A stretch of 64,000 bases of DNA from Xylanimonas ulmi (GTDB taxonomy: Bacteria > Actinomycetota > Actinomycetes > Actinomycetales > Cellulomonadaceae): the NCBI RefSeq assembly GCF_004216535.1, contig NZ_SGWX01000001.1:2914001-2978000 (forward strand), read 5' to 3'. Both the position numbers and the translations under genes were made by a program. Position 1 is the stretch's first letter. Every line of letters begins with the position of its first letter. The notes beneath the pieces were generated by a model. It was not told the DNA's origin and ran no database searches. It saw only the letters and a program-made list of their open reading frames with translations. Positions 34,075 to 44,959 of this stretch are shown in pieces.

Positions 34075-34334
34075 GGGATGCGCCTAACCCGCGACCACAG
34101 GCAGGGGCGAGTCGCCCGCGCGCGATGACCCGAGCGGGTCGCGCGTGATCGTCCGGCGTCGGCACGTCGTGTGCGTCGCGTCCACGGAGTCCTCCCTGAT
34201 ATCAGACGGGCAGAACCGGCGGCTGGCGTCGGCCCGGGCGGTCGGCGCCCACGCGCACGGGGGGATGTCGCGCGGGCGCCGGCCCTTCGCGGCGTGACCG
34301 GCGCGGGGCGGCGAGGGGACGGTGCCGCCCGGGC

Positions 34335-34394
34335 TTGAGGATCGCTCCCTACCGCGGTCCCTCAACAATCGGGGCCTGGCCAGGCCGCTTGAGG
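34335..34394. promoter_or_regulatory. Repeated TTGAGG half-sites upstream of the LuxR-type regulator
   Basis: TTGAGG (34335-34340), its inverse CCTCAA (34360-34365) and TTGAGG again (34389-34394) lie in the 373-bp gap 34075-34447. The gap holds no convincing gene and otherwise shows only a short GGCCTGGCCAGGCC palindrome. They may be operator half-sites. Confidence 0.3.
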
Positions 34395-34447
34395 CCATTG
34401 GCGCTGCCTGCTCTACCGCGTGGCACTGAGTGGTCCTGTGGGTGACG

Positions 34448-37078
34448 ATGTGCTCCATGACGCCGCACGGAACCCTGCACGTCGACGTGCGCGACGACGC
34501 CGTCAAGCACCTTCTCGCCGGCACGAGCGTCGACTTGCAGGGATTGCCCGGCTCGGGGCGCTCCGTGCTCGCACGCGCCGTCGCCGCGGAGCTGGAGGAC
34601 GCGGGCTGGCAGGTGATCCACGCCCACGGGGTCCTCGCGTTGCGCGACCGCCCGCTGGAGGCGCTGTCGGTCGCCGGACTCGTCGCCCGCCAGGGCGGTG
34701 GCCCCCAGGCGCCGACGACGGCGGTGTCCGCCGCGGTGCAGGGCATCACCTCCGCGGTGCGCGGCGGCAGCACCCTGCTCGTCGTCGACGACGTCGACGA
34801 CCTCGACGAGATCTCCGCGGGAGCGATCGCGGCGGCCCACGCGATGTCCGCGTTCCCCCTGCTGACCACGTCCCGCCCCGCCCCGCGCGTGCTGCGCGCG
34901 CCCACCCGCGTCCCGGCGGCCGTGCTGCCGGGGGTCTCGCTGCAGGTCCCGCCGCTGGGCTACGTCGACACCCAGACGCTGCTCATCGAGGCGTTGGGCG
35001 GGCCGATCGAGTCGGCCGCGGTCAGCCGGGTGTTCTCCGGATCGGGCGGCCTGCCCGGGCTGAGCCTCGCGCTGGCCACCAGCGCCCGACTGCACGGCTC
35101 GCTGCGCCGGGTCGACGGCGTCTGGTCCGCGGGGCCCGAGCTGTGGTCGCCCGAGATGGTGCGCTCGGTCGACCCGCTGCTGGCGCGCCTGAGCCCCGAG
35201 GGCGTCGACGGGCTGCACACGCTCGCCCTGGCCGGGACCATCGACGTGACGATGGCGCGTCGCCTCATGCCGTGGGACGTGCTGGAGGAGCTCGACGGGT
35301 ACCGCCTGCTGCGCTTCGTGCCGCGCGACGACAAGATGCTCGTCAGCCTGTTCCCGCCCGCGATCGTCGAGTTCTTCCGCCACCAGGGGGTCGGGGCGCG
35401 GCACCTGCGCGTCGACGAGGCCGTGACGAGCGCCTTCGGCGGGGTCAAGGTGCAGCAGCCGCCGCTCGGCACGGCGCCGTGGCGGCTGGTGGGCGCCGCC
35501 GACGCGGGACGGTCCCGCGTGGCGCTCGAACGCGCCGGTGAGGCCGACGTCATCGTCAACCGCCTCCTGCAGGAGCACTGGCACCGCGAGCTGCTGGTGC
35601 GTCGCACCGAGTGGGAGGACAACCCCACGCCGCGCACGGCGGCCGTGCTGCTGCGCACCATGCTCGTGACCGGCGCCGACGCCGAGTCGGTGCTCGCGGT
35701 GCGCGAGGCCACGCCGCGCACGGGCGACTCACGCGAGCTCGTCGCCTTCGACGACTGGTACGCGCTGTTTCTGGGCGCCGTCGAGCACAACCTCGAATGG
35801 GTGCACGCGGTGCTCGAACAGGCGCGTGAGGAGGCCGACGAGTGGGTCCAGCTCGTCGACGGCATCGAGGCCTTCATCGTGCTGCTGGTCGACCACGCGC
35901 CCGACCCCGACGAGCTGCCCGCGGCCGCCGACATCGCCACGGCCCCCGTCGACACACGCGAGATCGTGGGCACCGTGCGCGCCGAGCTGCTGCTCGCGCA
36001 GGGGCGCTCGGCCGAGGCGCTCGAGGTCATCGACGGGCTGGGCCAGGTGACCTCGACGTTCGCCCTCGCCCGCGTCACCGCCCGCCCCTGGGCGCTGATG
36101 CTCGAGGCGCGCCTCGACGAGGCGCTCGCCGAGGCCCAGGACCTGCTCGCCGAGGCCCGCCGTGAGCACGACGTCGAGGGGATCGTCGGCGCCGCGTACG
36201 TCGCCGCGCAGGTGCTCACGCTGCGCGGGCGCGCCGGGGAGCTGCGCACCCTGCTCGGGTCGGTGCTGTCCTCGGGGGTGCTGCCCGCGCTCGAACGCCC
36301 GCAGCATGTCGCGCTGCTGTCGATGGCCGCGGGCCTGGCGGCCGACGAGGGCCGCGGCACGACGGCGCGCACCCTCGCGCAGCAGGCCCTGGCGCTGCGC
36401 ACCGGCCCCGGCCCGTTCCCGCTGGGCTCGCCGACGCTCGCGATCGCCCGGCTCGACGGCGCCGACCTGCCGCCGATCCAGGCGCGCGCCTTGGCCGCCG
36501 AGCGCCTGTGGTCCGAGGCCGAGACGCTGCTCGAGGCCGGCTACGCGATGTCGGGGTACGTGTGCGGCATGCTCGCCGTCGTCGAGGAGCCGACGCCGCT
36601 GCGTGGCTCCGTGCTAGCCGACGTGGCCGCCGAGATGCCGGCGCCGCTCGTGCGCCAGTTCGACAGGTTCGTCGCCGCGCTGTGCGACGGCGACCCCGAG
36701 GCGCTCGTCGCGGTCGGCGACCGGCACGCCGACGCCGGCCTGGTGTGGACCGCGACGGCCGCCTACACCGCCGGGCTGTCGGCGCTGCGCGCGTCAGGCG
36801 CCGCGGCGCGCGCCGCCGAGGTGCACGAGGAGGCCAGACGGCGTCTGGAGGCGTGGGGCGCGGAGGCCGCCGCGGGCATGCGCTCGGCCGCCGAGGGCGC
36901 CGAGCTCACCGCGCGCGAGGACGAGATCGCGCGCCTGGCGGCGTCGGGCATGACGAACCAGGACATCGCCCGCCGCCTGCTCATCTCGGTCCGCACCGTC
37001 GAGAACCACCTGCACCGGGTCTTCCGCAAGCTGGGCGTCGACAACCGCGCCGACATGAGCCGCGTGCTGTCGGTCTGA
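34448..37078 (+). CDS. Large ATPase-type LuxR-family transcriptional regulator
   Basis: 876 aa from ATG 34448 (GTG 34430 would add 6). An N-terminal STAND/AAA-like NTPase has a P-loop QGLPGSGRSVLARAV at about 30-45, in which the usual Lys is Arg. Walker B is STLLVVDDVDDLDE. A long helical, TPR-like middle region (about 350-800) follows. The last 65 residues are a LuxR helix-turn-helix: LTAREDEIARLAASGMTNQDIARRLLISVRTVENHLHRVFRKLGV. The domain order is that of the large LAL regulators. Flanked by two paralogous AraC genes. Targets unknown; the Arg in place of Lys questions ATP hydrolysis. Confidence 0.88.
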   Translation: MCSMTPHGTLHVDVRDDAVKHLLAGTSVDLQGLPGSGRSVLARAVAAELEDAGWQVIHAHGVLALRDRPLEALSVAGLVARQGGGPQAPTTAVSAAVQGITSAVRGGSTLLVVDDVDDLDEISAGAIAAAHAMSAFPLLTTSRPAPRVLRAPTRVPAAVLPGVSLQVPPLGYVDTQTLLIEALGGPIESAAVSRVFSGSGGLPGLSLALATSARLHGSLRRVDGVWSAGPELWSPEMVRSVDPLLARLSPEGVDGLHTLALAGTIDVTMARRLMPWDVLEELDGYRLLRFVPRDDKMLVSLFPPAIVEFFRHQGVGARHLRVDEAVTSAFGGVKVQQPPLGTAPWRLVGAADAGRSRVALERAGEADVIVNRLLQEHWHRELLVRRTEWEDNPTPRTAAVLLRTMLVTGADAESVLAVREATPRTGDSRELVAFDDWYALFLGAVEHNLEWVHAVLEQAREEADEWVQLVDGIEAFIVLLVDHAPDPDELPAAADIATAPVDTREIVGTVRAELLLAQGRSAEALEVIDGLGQVTSTFALARVTARPWALMLEARLDEALAEAQDLLAEARREHDVEGIVGAAYVAAQVLTLRGRAGELRTLLGSVLSSGVLPALERPQHVALLSMAAGLAADEGRGTTARTLAQQALALRTGPGPFPLGSPTLAIARLDGADLPPIQARALAAERLWSEAETLLEAGYAMSGYVCGMLAVVEEPTPLRGSVLADVAAEMPAPLVRQFDRFVAALCDGDPEALVAVGDRHADAGLVWTATAAYTAGLSALRASGAAARAAEVHEEARRRLEAWGAEAAAGMRSAAEGAELTAREDEIARLAASGMTNQDIARRLLISVRTVENHLHRVFRKLGVDNRADMSRVLSV

Positions 37079-37125
37079 GCGCGCGGTCTGACCGCGCCGC
37101 CTGACCGCGCCGCCCGCTGACGCGA

Positions 37126-37173
37126 CGAACCCCCCGCCCGCTCACGGGGTCACCGTGGCGGTCGGGGGGTTCG
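37126..37173. terminator. Bidirectional terminator between the LuxR-type and AraC genes
   Basis: CGAACCCCCCG (37126-37136) and CGGGGGGTTCG (37163-37173) are perfect 11-bp reverse complements in the convergent gap; further pairing (GCC with GGC) extends the stem inward. Confidence 0.7.
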
Positions 37174-37186
37174 GGGATCTCGCGTG

Positions 37187-38248
37187 TTACGCGGTCCAGC
37201 CGGTCAGGGCCTCCTGGCGCAGCGCCGAGGGCGTGCGGCCCGTGGCGGCCTGCACCGCGCGGCGCAGGGCGAGGGCGGAGCCGAAGCCGGTCAGGACGGC
37301 GAGCTCGTCGAGCGAGGTGCCGGCGTAGCGCGGGTCGCGCAGGCGCAGCAGCACCTGGTCGACGCGCTTGGCCTGCACGAGCTGCGAGACGGACATCTTC
37401 TCGCCCTCGAACAGGCGCTGCAGCGAGCGCTTCGACATGCCCAGGTGTGCGGCGAGCGTCGTCGGGCCGAGCTGCGGGTCGGCGTAGTGCGTCGCGATGT
37501 AGCGCACCACGTGCATGCGCTGGCTGCGGCGGTTCCAGTCGCCGCCGCTCGGGACGGCGAGCGTCGAGACGGTGCCCGAGTAGAGCGACTCGAGCGAGTC
37601 GGTCACCTGGGCGCGCACCGCGGGGGTGAGCGTCTCCACGTCCTGGCGCAGCAGGTCGAGCGCGAACGCGGCCAGCGCGGACAGCAGCGCCGTCTCCGAG
37701 CCGCCGACGACGAACGGGGCGGTCTCGGGCAGACCGACCAGCGCGTCGTGGTCCACGGGCACGTCCACCACGACGACGCGGGCGGGCGCGGCGGCGGTGT
37801 AGCTGACAGGCGCCCAGCCGAGCACGAGGGCGCCGTCGCGGCGGCGCAGCGTGGCCTGCTCGCCGTGCAGGGCGTCACCGGTGCGCAGCACGACCTCGCC
37901 GTCGAGCACGACGACCATGCGCAGCGTCTTGACGTCGTGGCCGAAGTTGTCGGCGGCGGGCTCGAAGCGCAGCGGGCCGTGCACCATGTAGGTGACGTCG
38001 AACGAGCCGAAGCGGGCGGTGCGCGTCTGCAGGTGGAACGACTCGGGGCGCGCCGTGACCGGCACGAGCGAGCCGAGCTGGGCGAGGTCCTCATCGCCCT
38101 TCCACTCACGCACGCTGACCGCGGCGCCGGGCTCGGGCTCGAAGGGGCACCCCGTGGTGAGGCGCGTGGGGCGGTGCGTGCGGGGGGCGGGCGCGGCGAG
38201 GGCCGAGCGACGGGACATCGGTCGGGCCATCGGGGTGCTGAGCGTCAT
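37187..38248 (-). CDS. AraC-family regulator (paralog of the gene at 33244-34074)
   Basis: 353 aa from ATG 38248, which has a GGAGG ribosome-binding site; longer in-frame sequence would overlap the next gene. The sensor domain has DNFGHDVKTLRMVVVLDGEVVLRTGDAL. The DNA-binding domain has LAAHLGMSKRSLQRLFEGEKMSVSQLV and GFGSALALRRAVQAATGRTPSALRQE. It differs from its paralog in a longer, Arg/Pro-rich N-terminus (about 1-70). Several in-frame ATG codons (38230, 38218) make the exact start uncertain. Confidence 0.88.
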   Translation of the reverse strand: MTLSTPMARPMSRRSALAAPAPRTHRPTRLTTGCPFEPEPGAAVSVREWKGDEDLAQLGSLVPVTARPESFHLQTRTARFGSFDVTYMVHGPLRFEPAADNFGHDVKTLRMVVVLDGEVVLRTGDALHGEQATLRRRDGALVLGWAPVSYTAAAPARVVVVDVPVDHDALVGLPETAPFVVGGSETALLSALAAFALDLLRQDVETLTPAVRAQVTDSLESLYSGTVSTLAVPSGGDWNRRSQRMHVVRYIATHYADPQLGPTTLAAHLGMSKRSLQRLFEGEKMSVSQLVQAKRVDQVLLRLRDPRYAGTSLDELAVLTGFGSALALRRAVQAATGRTPSALRQEALTGWTA

Positions 38249-38417
38249 GGGGGTCGTCCTCCTCGTGTCGCCACGACCCTCGGCGCTGGACCGGGCACCC
38301 CGGCGCGCATCGTCGGCCACCTGAGTGCTCGATGCGGTCGATGTGAGTACGTCGCGGCCATAAACCCGTGCGGAACGCGCCTGGTCCGACGTCGAAGTCG
38401 CAGCAGCCTCCATCACG

Positions 38418-38819
38418 TCAGCCCTGCCCCCGGCCGCCGGGGGCGGCGACGGCCCACCGCAGGGCGCGCAGCAGCGCACCCCGGGAGGGACACACGAGGT
38501 CGGGCAGGCCGAACGCGTAGACGATGTCGCCGAGCGTCAGGCCGAGCGGCGACGGCGCGGCCATCCCGGGCAGGTAGGCCATGGTCCCGGGCAGAAGGCC
38601 GCGCGCGACCTCCATCTCGCGCACCTGCTCCCACAGCTCCTGCGTCGGCTGGTCGAGCAGCTCGAACAGCGCACACCGCAGCCCGCAGTCGTCTCCGGCC
38701 TCGGGGTCGAGCGTCGCTCGTGCGGCGCAGACGGCGTCGAGCACCTCGGCGATCTCCAGGAGGGTCGAGCGGTCGGCCGCCAGGACGCCTCCCCGGTGGC
38801 TGCGGTGGGTGTGTTTCAT
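38418..38819 (-). CDS. Small uncharacterized protein upstream of the AraC gene
   Basis: 133 aa, soluble, no signal peptide; not recognised. It is mostly helical by composition (LLEIAEVLDAVCAARATLDPEAG, LFELLDQPTQELWEQVREMEVARGLLPGT), with five cysteines, two of them in CGLRC. It lies 169 bp upstream of the AraC gene in the same direction, so a shared transcript is possible. A short GAGAA-ACCG-TTCTC palindrome (38928-38941) lies upstream. Confidence 0.6.
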   Translation of the reverse strand: MKHTHRSHRGGVLAADRSTLLEIAEVLDAVCAARATLDPEAGDDCGLRCALFELLDQPTQELWEQVREMEVARGLLPGTMAYLPGMAAPSPLGLTLGDIVYAFGLPDLVCPSRGALLRALRWAVAAPGGRGQG

Positions 38820-38953
38820 GCGCGCTCCCGGCCTCGCCCCCAGCCCTACGTGGGGGACCCTCCACCGTCTGCCCGGGCATACTGCCCCAGCGCGCCTGTG
38901 GCACTATCCGAACGACATCGTGGCGCTGAGAAACCGTTCTCGACGCGCTCGTC

Positions 38954-39808
38954 TCACCATGCGTCGGCGGGTAGGTGTCGGCGCTCGGGCGCCGGCGGCC
39001 GATACGGCGTCGGAACGGCCGCCAGATAGGAGCGCGCGAACCTCAGCGCGGCCTCCAGGTCGCCGTGCCGTTCGTGCGCCGATCGGTCGCGCCGTGTCGA
39101 GATCTCGACGACGACGTCGCCGCGCCAGCCGCGCGCGGCGAGCTCGACGAGCACCTCGGCGCAGTCCATCGAGCCGCGCCCCGGGACCAGGTGCTCGTCA
39201 CGCGGCACGCCCGTGCCGTCGGCGAGGTGCAGGTGGCGCAGCCGGTCGCCGAAGGTCGCGACGAGCTCCATCCCCGACTGGTGGGCCACGGCGGCGTGCG
39301 ACAGGTCGAGCGTCACGGAGTCGTAGTCGTGCTCGGTCGCGTCCCAGCCGGGCAGATAGGCGACGTAGTGCCGGTCGCTGCGTGAGCGCGCCTTCCACGG
39401 GTACATGTTCTCGACGGCGAGCGTCACGCCCGTGGTCGCCTCCAGCTCACGCACCTGGTCCTGGAAGCCGCGCGCGTAGCGGTACTGCCAGCGGAACGGG
39501 GGGTGTACGACGACGGCGCCGGCGCCCAGCTCGCGCGCCATGTCGACGGTGCGGCGCAGTTTGAGCGCCGGGTCGCGGCCCCACACGCCCTGGCTGACGA
39601 GCAGGGTCGGGGCGTGCAGGCTGCGGATGGGCATGGCGTGGTGCGCCGACAGGCGCGCGAGCACCGCCGGATCCTGGGTGGCGGGATCGGACCACACCAT
39701 GACCTCGACGCCGTCGTAGCCCAGCTCGGCCGCGGACTCGAACGCGTAGGCGACCCGTCGCGGGTACACCGAGGCGGTCGACAGCGTCACCGGGATGGCC
39801 GGGTCCAT
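38954..39808 (-). CDS. Sugar phosphate isomerase/epimerase family protein (TIM barrel)
   Basis: 284 aa, xylose-isomerase-like AP2EC fold. Typical barrel strands are ESAAELGYDGVEVMVW, IRSLHAPTLLVSQG, GAGAVVVHPPF, TLAVENMYPW (catalytic Glu), SVTLDLSHAAVA, LRHLHLADGTG and GDVVVEISTRRD (second Glu). The metal-binding Glu/Asp/His set of the family is present. Substrate unknown; inositol- or sugar-related reactions are common in this family. It stands alone, divergent from the PTS EIIA gene. Confidence 0.88.
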   Translation of the reverse strand: MDPAIPVTLSTASVYPRRVAYAFESAAELGYDGVEVMVWSDPATQDPAVLARLSAHHAMPIRSLHAPTLLVSQGVWGRDPALKLRRTVDMARELGAGAVVVHPPFRWQYRYARGFQDQVRELEATTGVTLAVENMYPWKARSRSDRHYVAYLPGWDATEHDYDSVTLDLSHAAVAHQSGMELVATFGDRLRHLHLADGTGVPRDEHLVPGRGSMDCAEVLVELAARGWRGDVVVEISTRRDRSAHERHGDLEAALRFARSYLAAVPTPYRPPAPERRHLPADAW

Positions 39809-39945
39809 ATCTCGACGATACGTGTCGGCGCGCGCGGGCGACGGGTGGGCCGTCGCTGCCCGCCGGGTGCGCGACGTGCGCGGGCCTGCGAGTACCGTTC
39901 GCCTGATCGCTTCGTCACGGGGCGCACTTCGGGGGAGGGAAAACG

Positions 39946-40410
39946 ATGCACACGCCGCTCGTGGTCTGTGCCCCCGTCGCCGGGACCGTCGTGGCCGTCA
40001 CCGACGTCCCCGACCCGGTGTTCTCGGCCGGGCTCGTCGGTCCGGGCACGGCCATCGCGCCCGACCCGTCCCGGGGCGCCGACGTCGTCTCCCCCATCGA
40101 CGGGCGCGTCGTCAAGCTGCGCCCGCACGCGTTCGTGGTCGCCGCCGACGACGGCCGGTCGGTGCTGGTGCACCTGGGGATCGACACCGTCGAACTGCGC
40201 GGCGCCGGGTTCGTGGCCCACGCCGCCGAGGGCGACCGGGTCGTGGCCGGACAGCCCGTCACGTCCTGGGACCCGACGGCGGTGCGCGACGGCGGACGCT
40301 CGCCCCTGGTGCCCGTGGTCGCGCTCGACGCGGACCCCGCCTCGCTCACCGGCCTGCCCGGCCCGGGGTCGGCCGTGACGACGTCCGACGTGCTCTTCAC
40401 GATCGGATGA
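39946..40410 (+). CDS. PTS system glucose-type EIIA component
   Basis: Phosphocarrier of a glucose-family PTS, 154 aa. It has the EIIA-Glc fold motifs CAPVAGTVVAVTDVPDPVFSAGLVGPGTAIAP and SPIDGRVVKL. The two active-site His residues are H61 in LRPHAFVV and the phosphorylated H76 in VLVHLGIDTVEL. A GGGGGAGG ribosome-binding site precedes the ATG. No EIIB or EIIC is nearby, so it must serve a permease elsewhere or act as a regulator. Confidence 0.95.
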   Translation: MHTPLVVCAPVAGTVVAVTDVPDPVFSAGLVGPGTAIAPDPSRGADVVSPIDGRVVKLRPHAFVVAADDGRSVLVHLGIDTVELRGAGFVAHAAEGDRVVAGQPVTSWDPTAVRDGGRSPLVPVVALDADPASLTGLPGPGSAVTTSDVLFTIG

Positions 40411-40472
40411 CACCCGCGCGCAGGTGATCTTCGCCGCCCCGCGCCGACCGCACCCGCCCGCAACCCGCGCCG

Positions 40473-40478
40473 TAGGCT
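40473..40478 (+). promoter_or_regulatory. -10 element TAGGCT, leaderless start for the HAD gene
   Basis: TAGGCT ends 7 bases before the ATG at 40486, and no ribosome-binding site is visible. Confidence 0.5.
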
Positions 40479-40485
40479 GGCGCGC

Positions 40486-41226
40486 ATGGTGCGCGCGGTG
40501 GTGTTCGACGTCGGCGAGACCCTGATCGACGAGACCCGGATCTGGACCCGCTGGGCCGCGCGGCTCGGCGTGCCGGCCCTGACGTTCCACGCCATGCTCG
40601 GCGCGTGCGCGGCGCTCGACCTGCCGCACCAGGCCGCCTTCGACCTGGTGCGACCGGGCCTCGACCTGGCCGCCGAGGAGGCCGCGTGGGCGGCCGCGGA
40701 CCCCGACGGCCTGCGCAACGGGTTCGACGCCGAGGACCTGTACCCCGACGTCGTGCCCGCGCTGACCGCACTGCGCGCCGCGGGGCTGCGGCTCGTGATC
40801 GCCGGCAACCAGCCCCCGCACGCGCTGACCGCGCTGCGCGCGATGGACCTGCCCGTCGACGCGATCCGCAACTCGGCCGAGCTCGGGGTCGAGAAGCCCG
40901 ACCCGGCGTTCTTCGCGGCGGTCGCCGACCTGGCGGGCGTCGACGCCTCCGAGATCGCCTACGTCGGCGACCGCGTCGACAACGACGTGCTGCCGGCCGC
41001 CGACGCGGGCATGGTCCCCGTGCTGCTGCGCCGCGGCCCGTGGGGGTACCTGCATGCGCACCGCCCGCAGGCCGCGCGAGCCCACGTCGTCGACTCGCTG
41101 CTCGACCTGCCGGGGCTGTTCGCAACGCCAGGCGCCCACATCGCGCCAGGATCAGGGGCCGTGGCGCGCCATGTGGCCGAACGGACCGGGCCGTCGACCG
41201 GCGCCCCCGGGACGGCTCCCGCCTAG
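40486..41226 (+). CDS. HAD-family hydrolase
   Basis: 246 aa. HAD motif I is VVFDVGETLID, where the second Asp of the usual DxD is replaced by Gly, a variant seen in some HAD proteins. Motif II is LVIAGNQP with Asn/Gln in place of Ser/Thr-rich sequence. Motif III/IV is GVEKPDPAFFAAV ... IAYVGDRVDNDVLPAADAGM. The last 35 residues (APGSGAVARHVAERTG) are low-complexity. Phosphatase activity is plausible but the motif-I change is notable. It ends 10 bp before ppsR; the ppsR -10 box overlaps its stop codon. Confidence 0.85.
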   Translation: MVRAVVFDVGETLIDETRIWTRWAARLGVPALTFHAMLGACAALDLPHQAAFDLVRPGLDLAAEEAAWAAADPDGLRNGFDAEDLYPDVVPALTALRAAGLRLVIAGNQPPHALTALRAMDLPVDAIRNSAELGVEKPDPAFFAAVADLAGVDASEIAYVGDRVDNDVLPAADAGMVPVLLRRGPWGYLHAHRPQAARAHVVDSLLDLPGLFATPGAHIAPGSGAVARHVAERTGPSTGAPGTAPA

Positions 41227-41229
41227 TCT
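41224..41229 (+). promoter_or_regulatory. -10 element TAGTCT, leaderless start for ppsR
   Basis: TAGTCT begins with the stop codon of the HAD gene (TAG 41224-41226) and ends 7 bases before ATG 41237. Confidence 0.55.
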
Positions 41230-41236
41230 GAGCGAC

Positions 41237-42168
41237 ATGACCGCACCGGGGCGCGTAGTCGACATCCACGTGGTCGCCGACTCGACGGGCGACACCGGGG
41301 CGCGCGTCGCCCGCGCGGTCCAGGCGCAGTACCCCGACCTTGAGGTCGTCGTCGTGCGCCACCCCCGCATCCACGACGCCGCGGGGGTCGACGACGCGAT
41401 CGCCGCGCTGCGCGAGGCGCCCGGCGCCGCCGTCGTGTTCTGCACCGTCGTCGACATCACGCTGCACGACCGCGTCGAGGCCGCCTGCCGCGAGCTCGCG
41501 GTGCCGTTCGCCGACCTCATGGCGCCCGCGCTCGACGCCGTCATCGCCCGCACCGGCCGGCACCCCGCACGCATGGTGCAGCCGGTGGGCCTCGCCGCCG
41601 ACTACTTCGAGCGCATCCACGCCATGGAGTTCGCCGTCGCCAACGACGACGGGAACCTGACCGACTCGCTGACCGAGGCCGAGATCGTGCTGGTCGGAGC
41701 CTCGCGCACGGGCAAGACGCCGCTGTCGATGTACCTGGGCTACCTCGGCTACCGCACCGCCAACGTGCCGCTGGTGACCGGGGTGGCGCCGCCGCCCGAG
41801 CTGTTCGAGGCCGACCCGTGGAAGGTCGTCGGCCTGACGATCGACCCCGAACGGCTGCTCGCCATCCGGCGCCGACGCGTGGACCTCATGGGCGCGGGCG
41901 GCCTGCCCGTGGCCGGGGCCCAGGGCGGGCGCCTGGGCGGATACGCGGACCTGGTCGGCATCTTCGACGAGCTCGACGAGGTCAAGCGCATCCAGCGCCG
42001 GCTCGGCTGCCCGGTGTTGGACACCACCGCGCTCGCGCTCGAGGAGGCCGCCGGCCGGGTCATCGAGCTGGTCACCGCACGCCGTCGTGCGCTCGCCGCG
42101 CACGCCCCGAACCCCACTCCCCCCGACTCCGCTCCCCCCGCACGCCCGCTACCGGAAGGACAGGATCG

Positions 42169-42172
<4 letters not shown>
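41237..42172 (+). CDS. ppsR: Pyruvate, phosphate dikinase regulatory protein (DUF299, PpsR/PDRP)
   Basis: Bifunctional ADP-dependent kinase/Pi-dependent pyrophosphorylase that inactivates and reactivates PPDK by Thr phosphorylation; 311 aa. Family motifs: VVADSTGDTGARVARA at the N-terminus, VFCTVVDITLHDRVE, and the P-loop VGASRTGKTPLSMYLGYLGYRTANVPLV near residues 152-180. The C-terminus is Pro-rich. Its stop overlaps the start of ppdK (ATGA), so regulator and target are co-translated. This pairing strongly supports both calls. Confidence 0.96.
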
Positions 42173-44856
<2,684 letters not shown>

Positions 44857-44865
44857 CGCCCGGGC

Positions 44866-44935
44866 GTCTGGTCGTCGGTTTGTGGTCTGGTCGTCGGATG
44901 GGAACGACGACCAGACCGCGAGCCGACGACCAGAC
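44866..44935. repeat. Nested inverted repeats between ppdK and the NHL-repeat gene
   Basis: Outer arms GTCTGGTCGTCGG (44866-44878) and CCGACGACCAGAC (44923-44935) enclose inner arms GGTCTGGTCGTCG (44884-44896) and CGACGACCAGACC (44905-44917). There are thus two direct copies followed by two inverted copies. A GTCGTCGGCTCG core is shared with the 56-bp palindrome at 10435. It lies in a convergent gap and may also end transcription. Confidence 0.8.
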
Positions 44936-44959
44936 CGCGCGGCCTTCGCCGCCGCCGCG

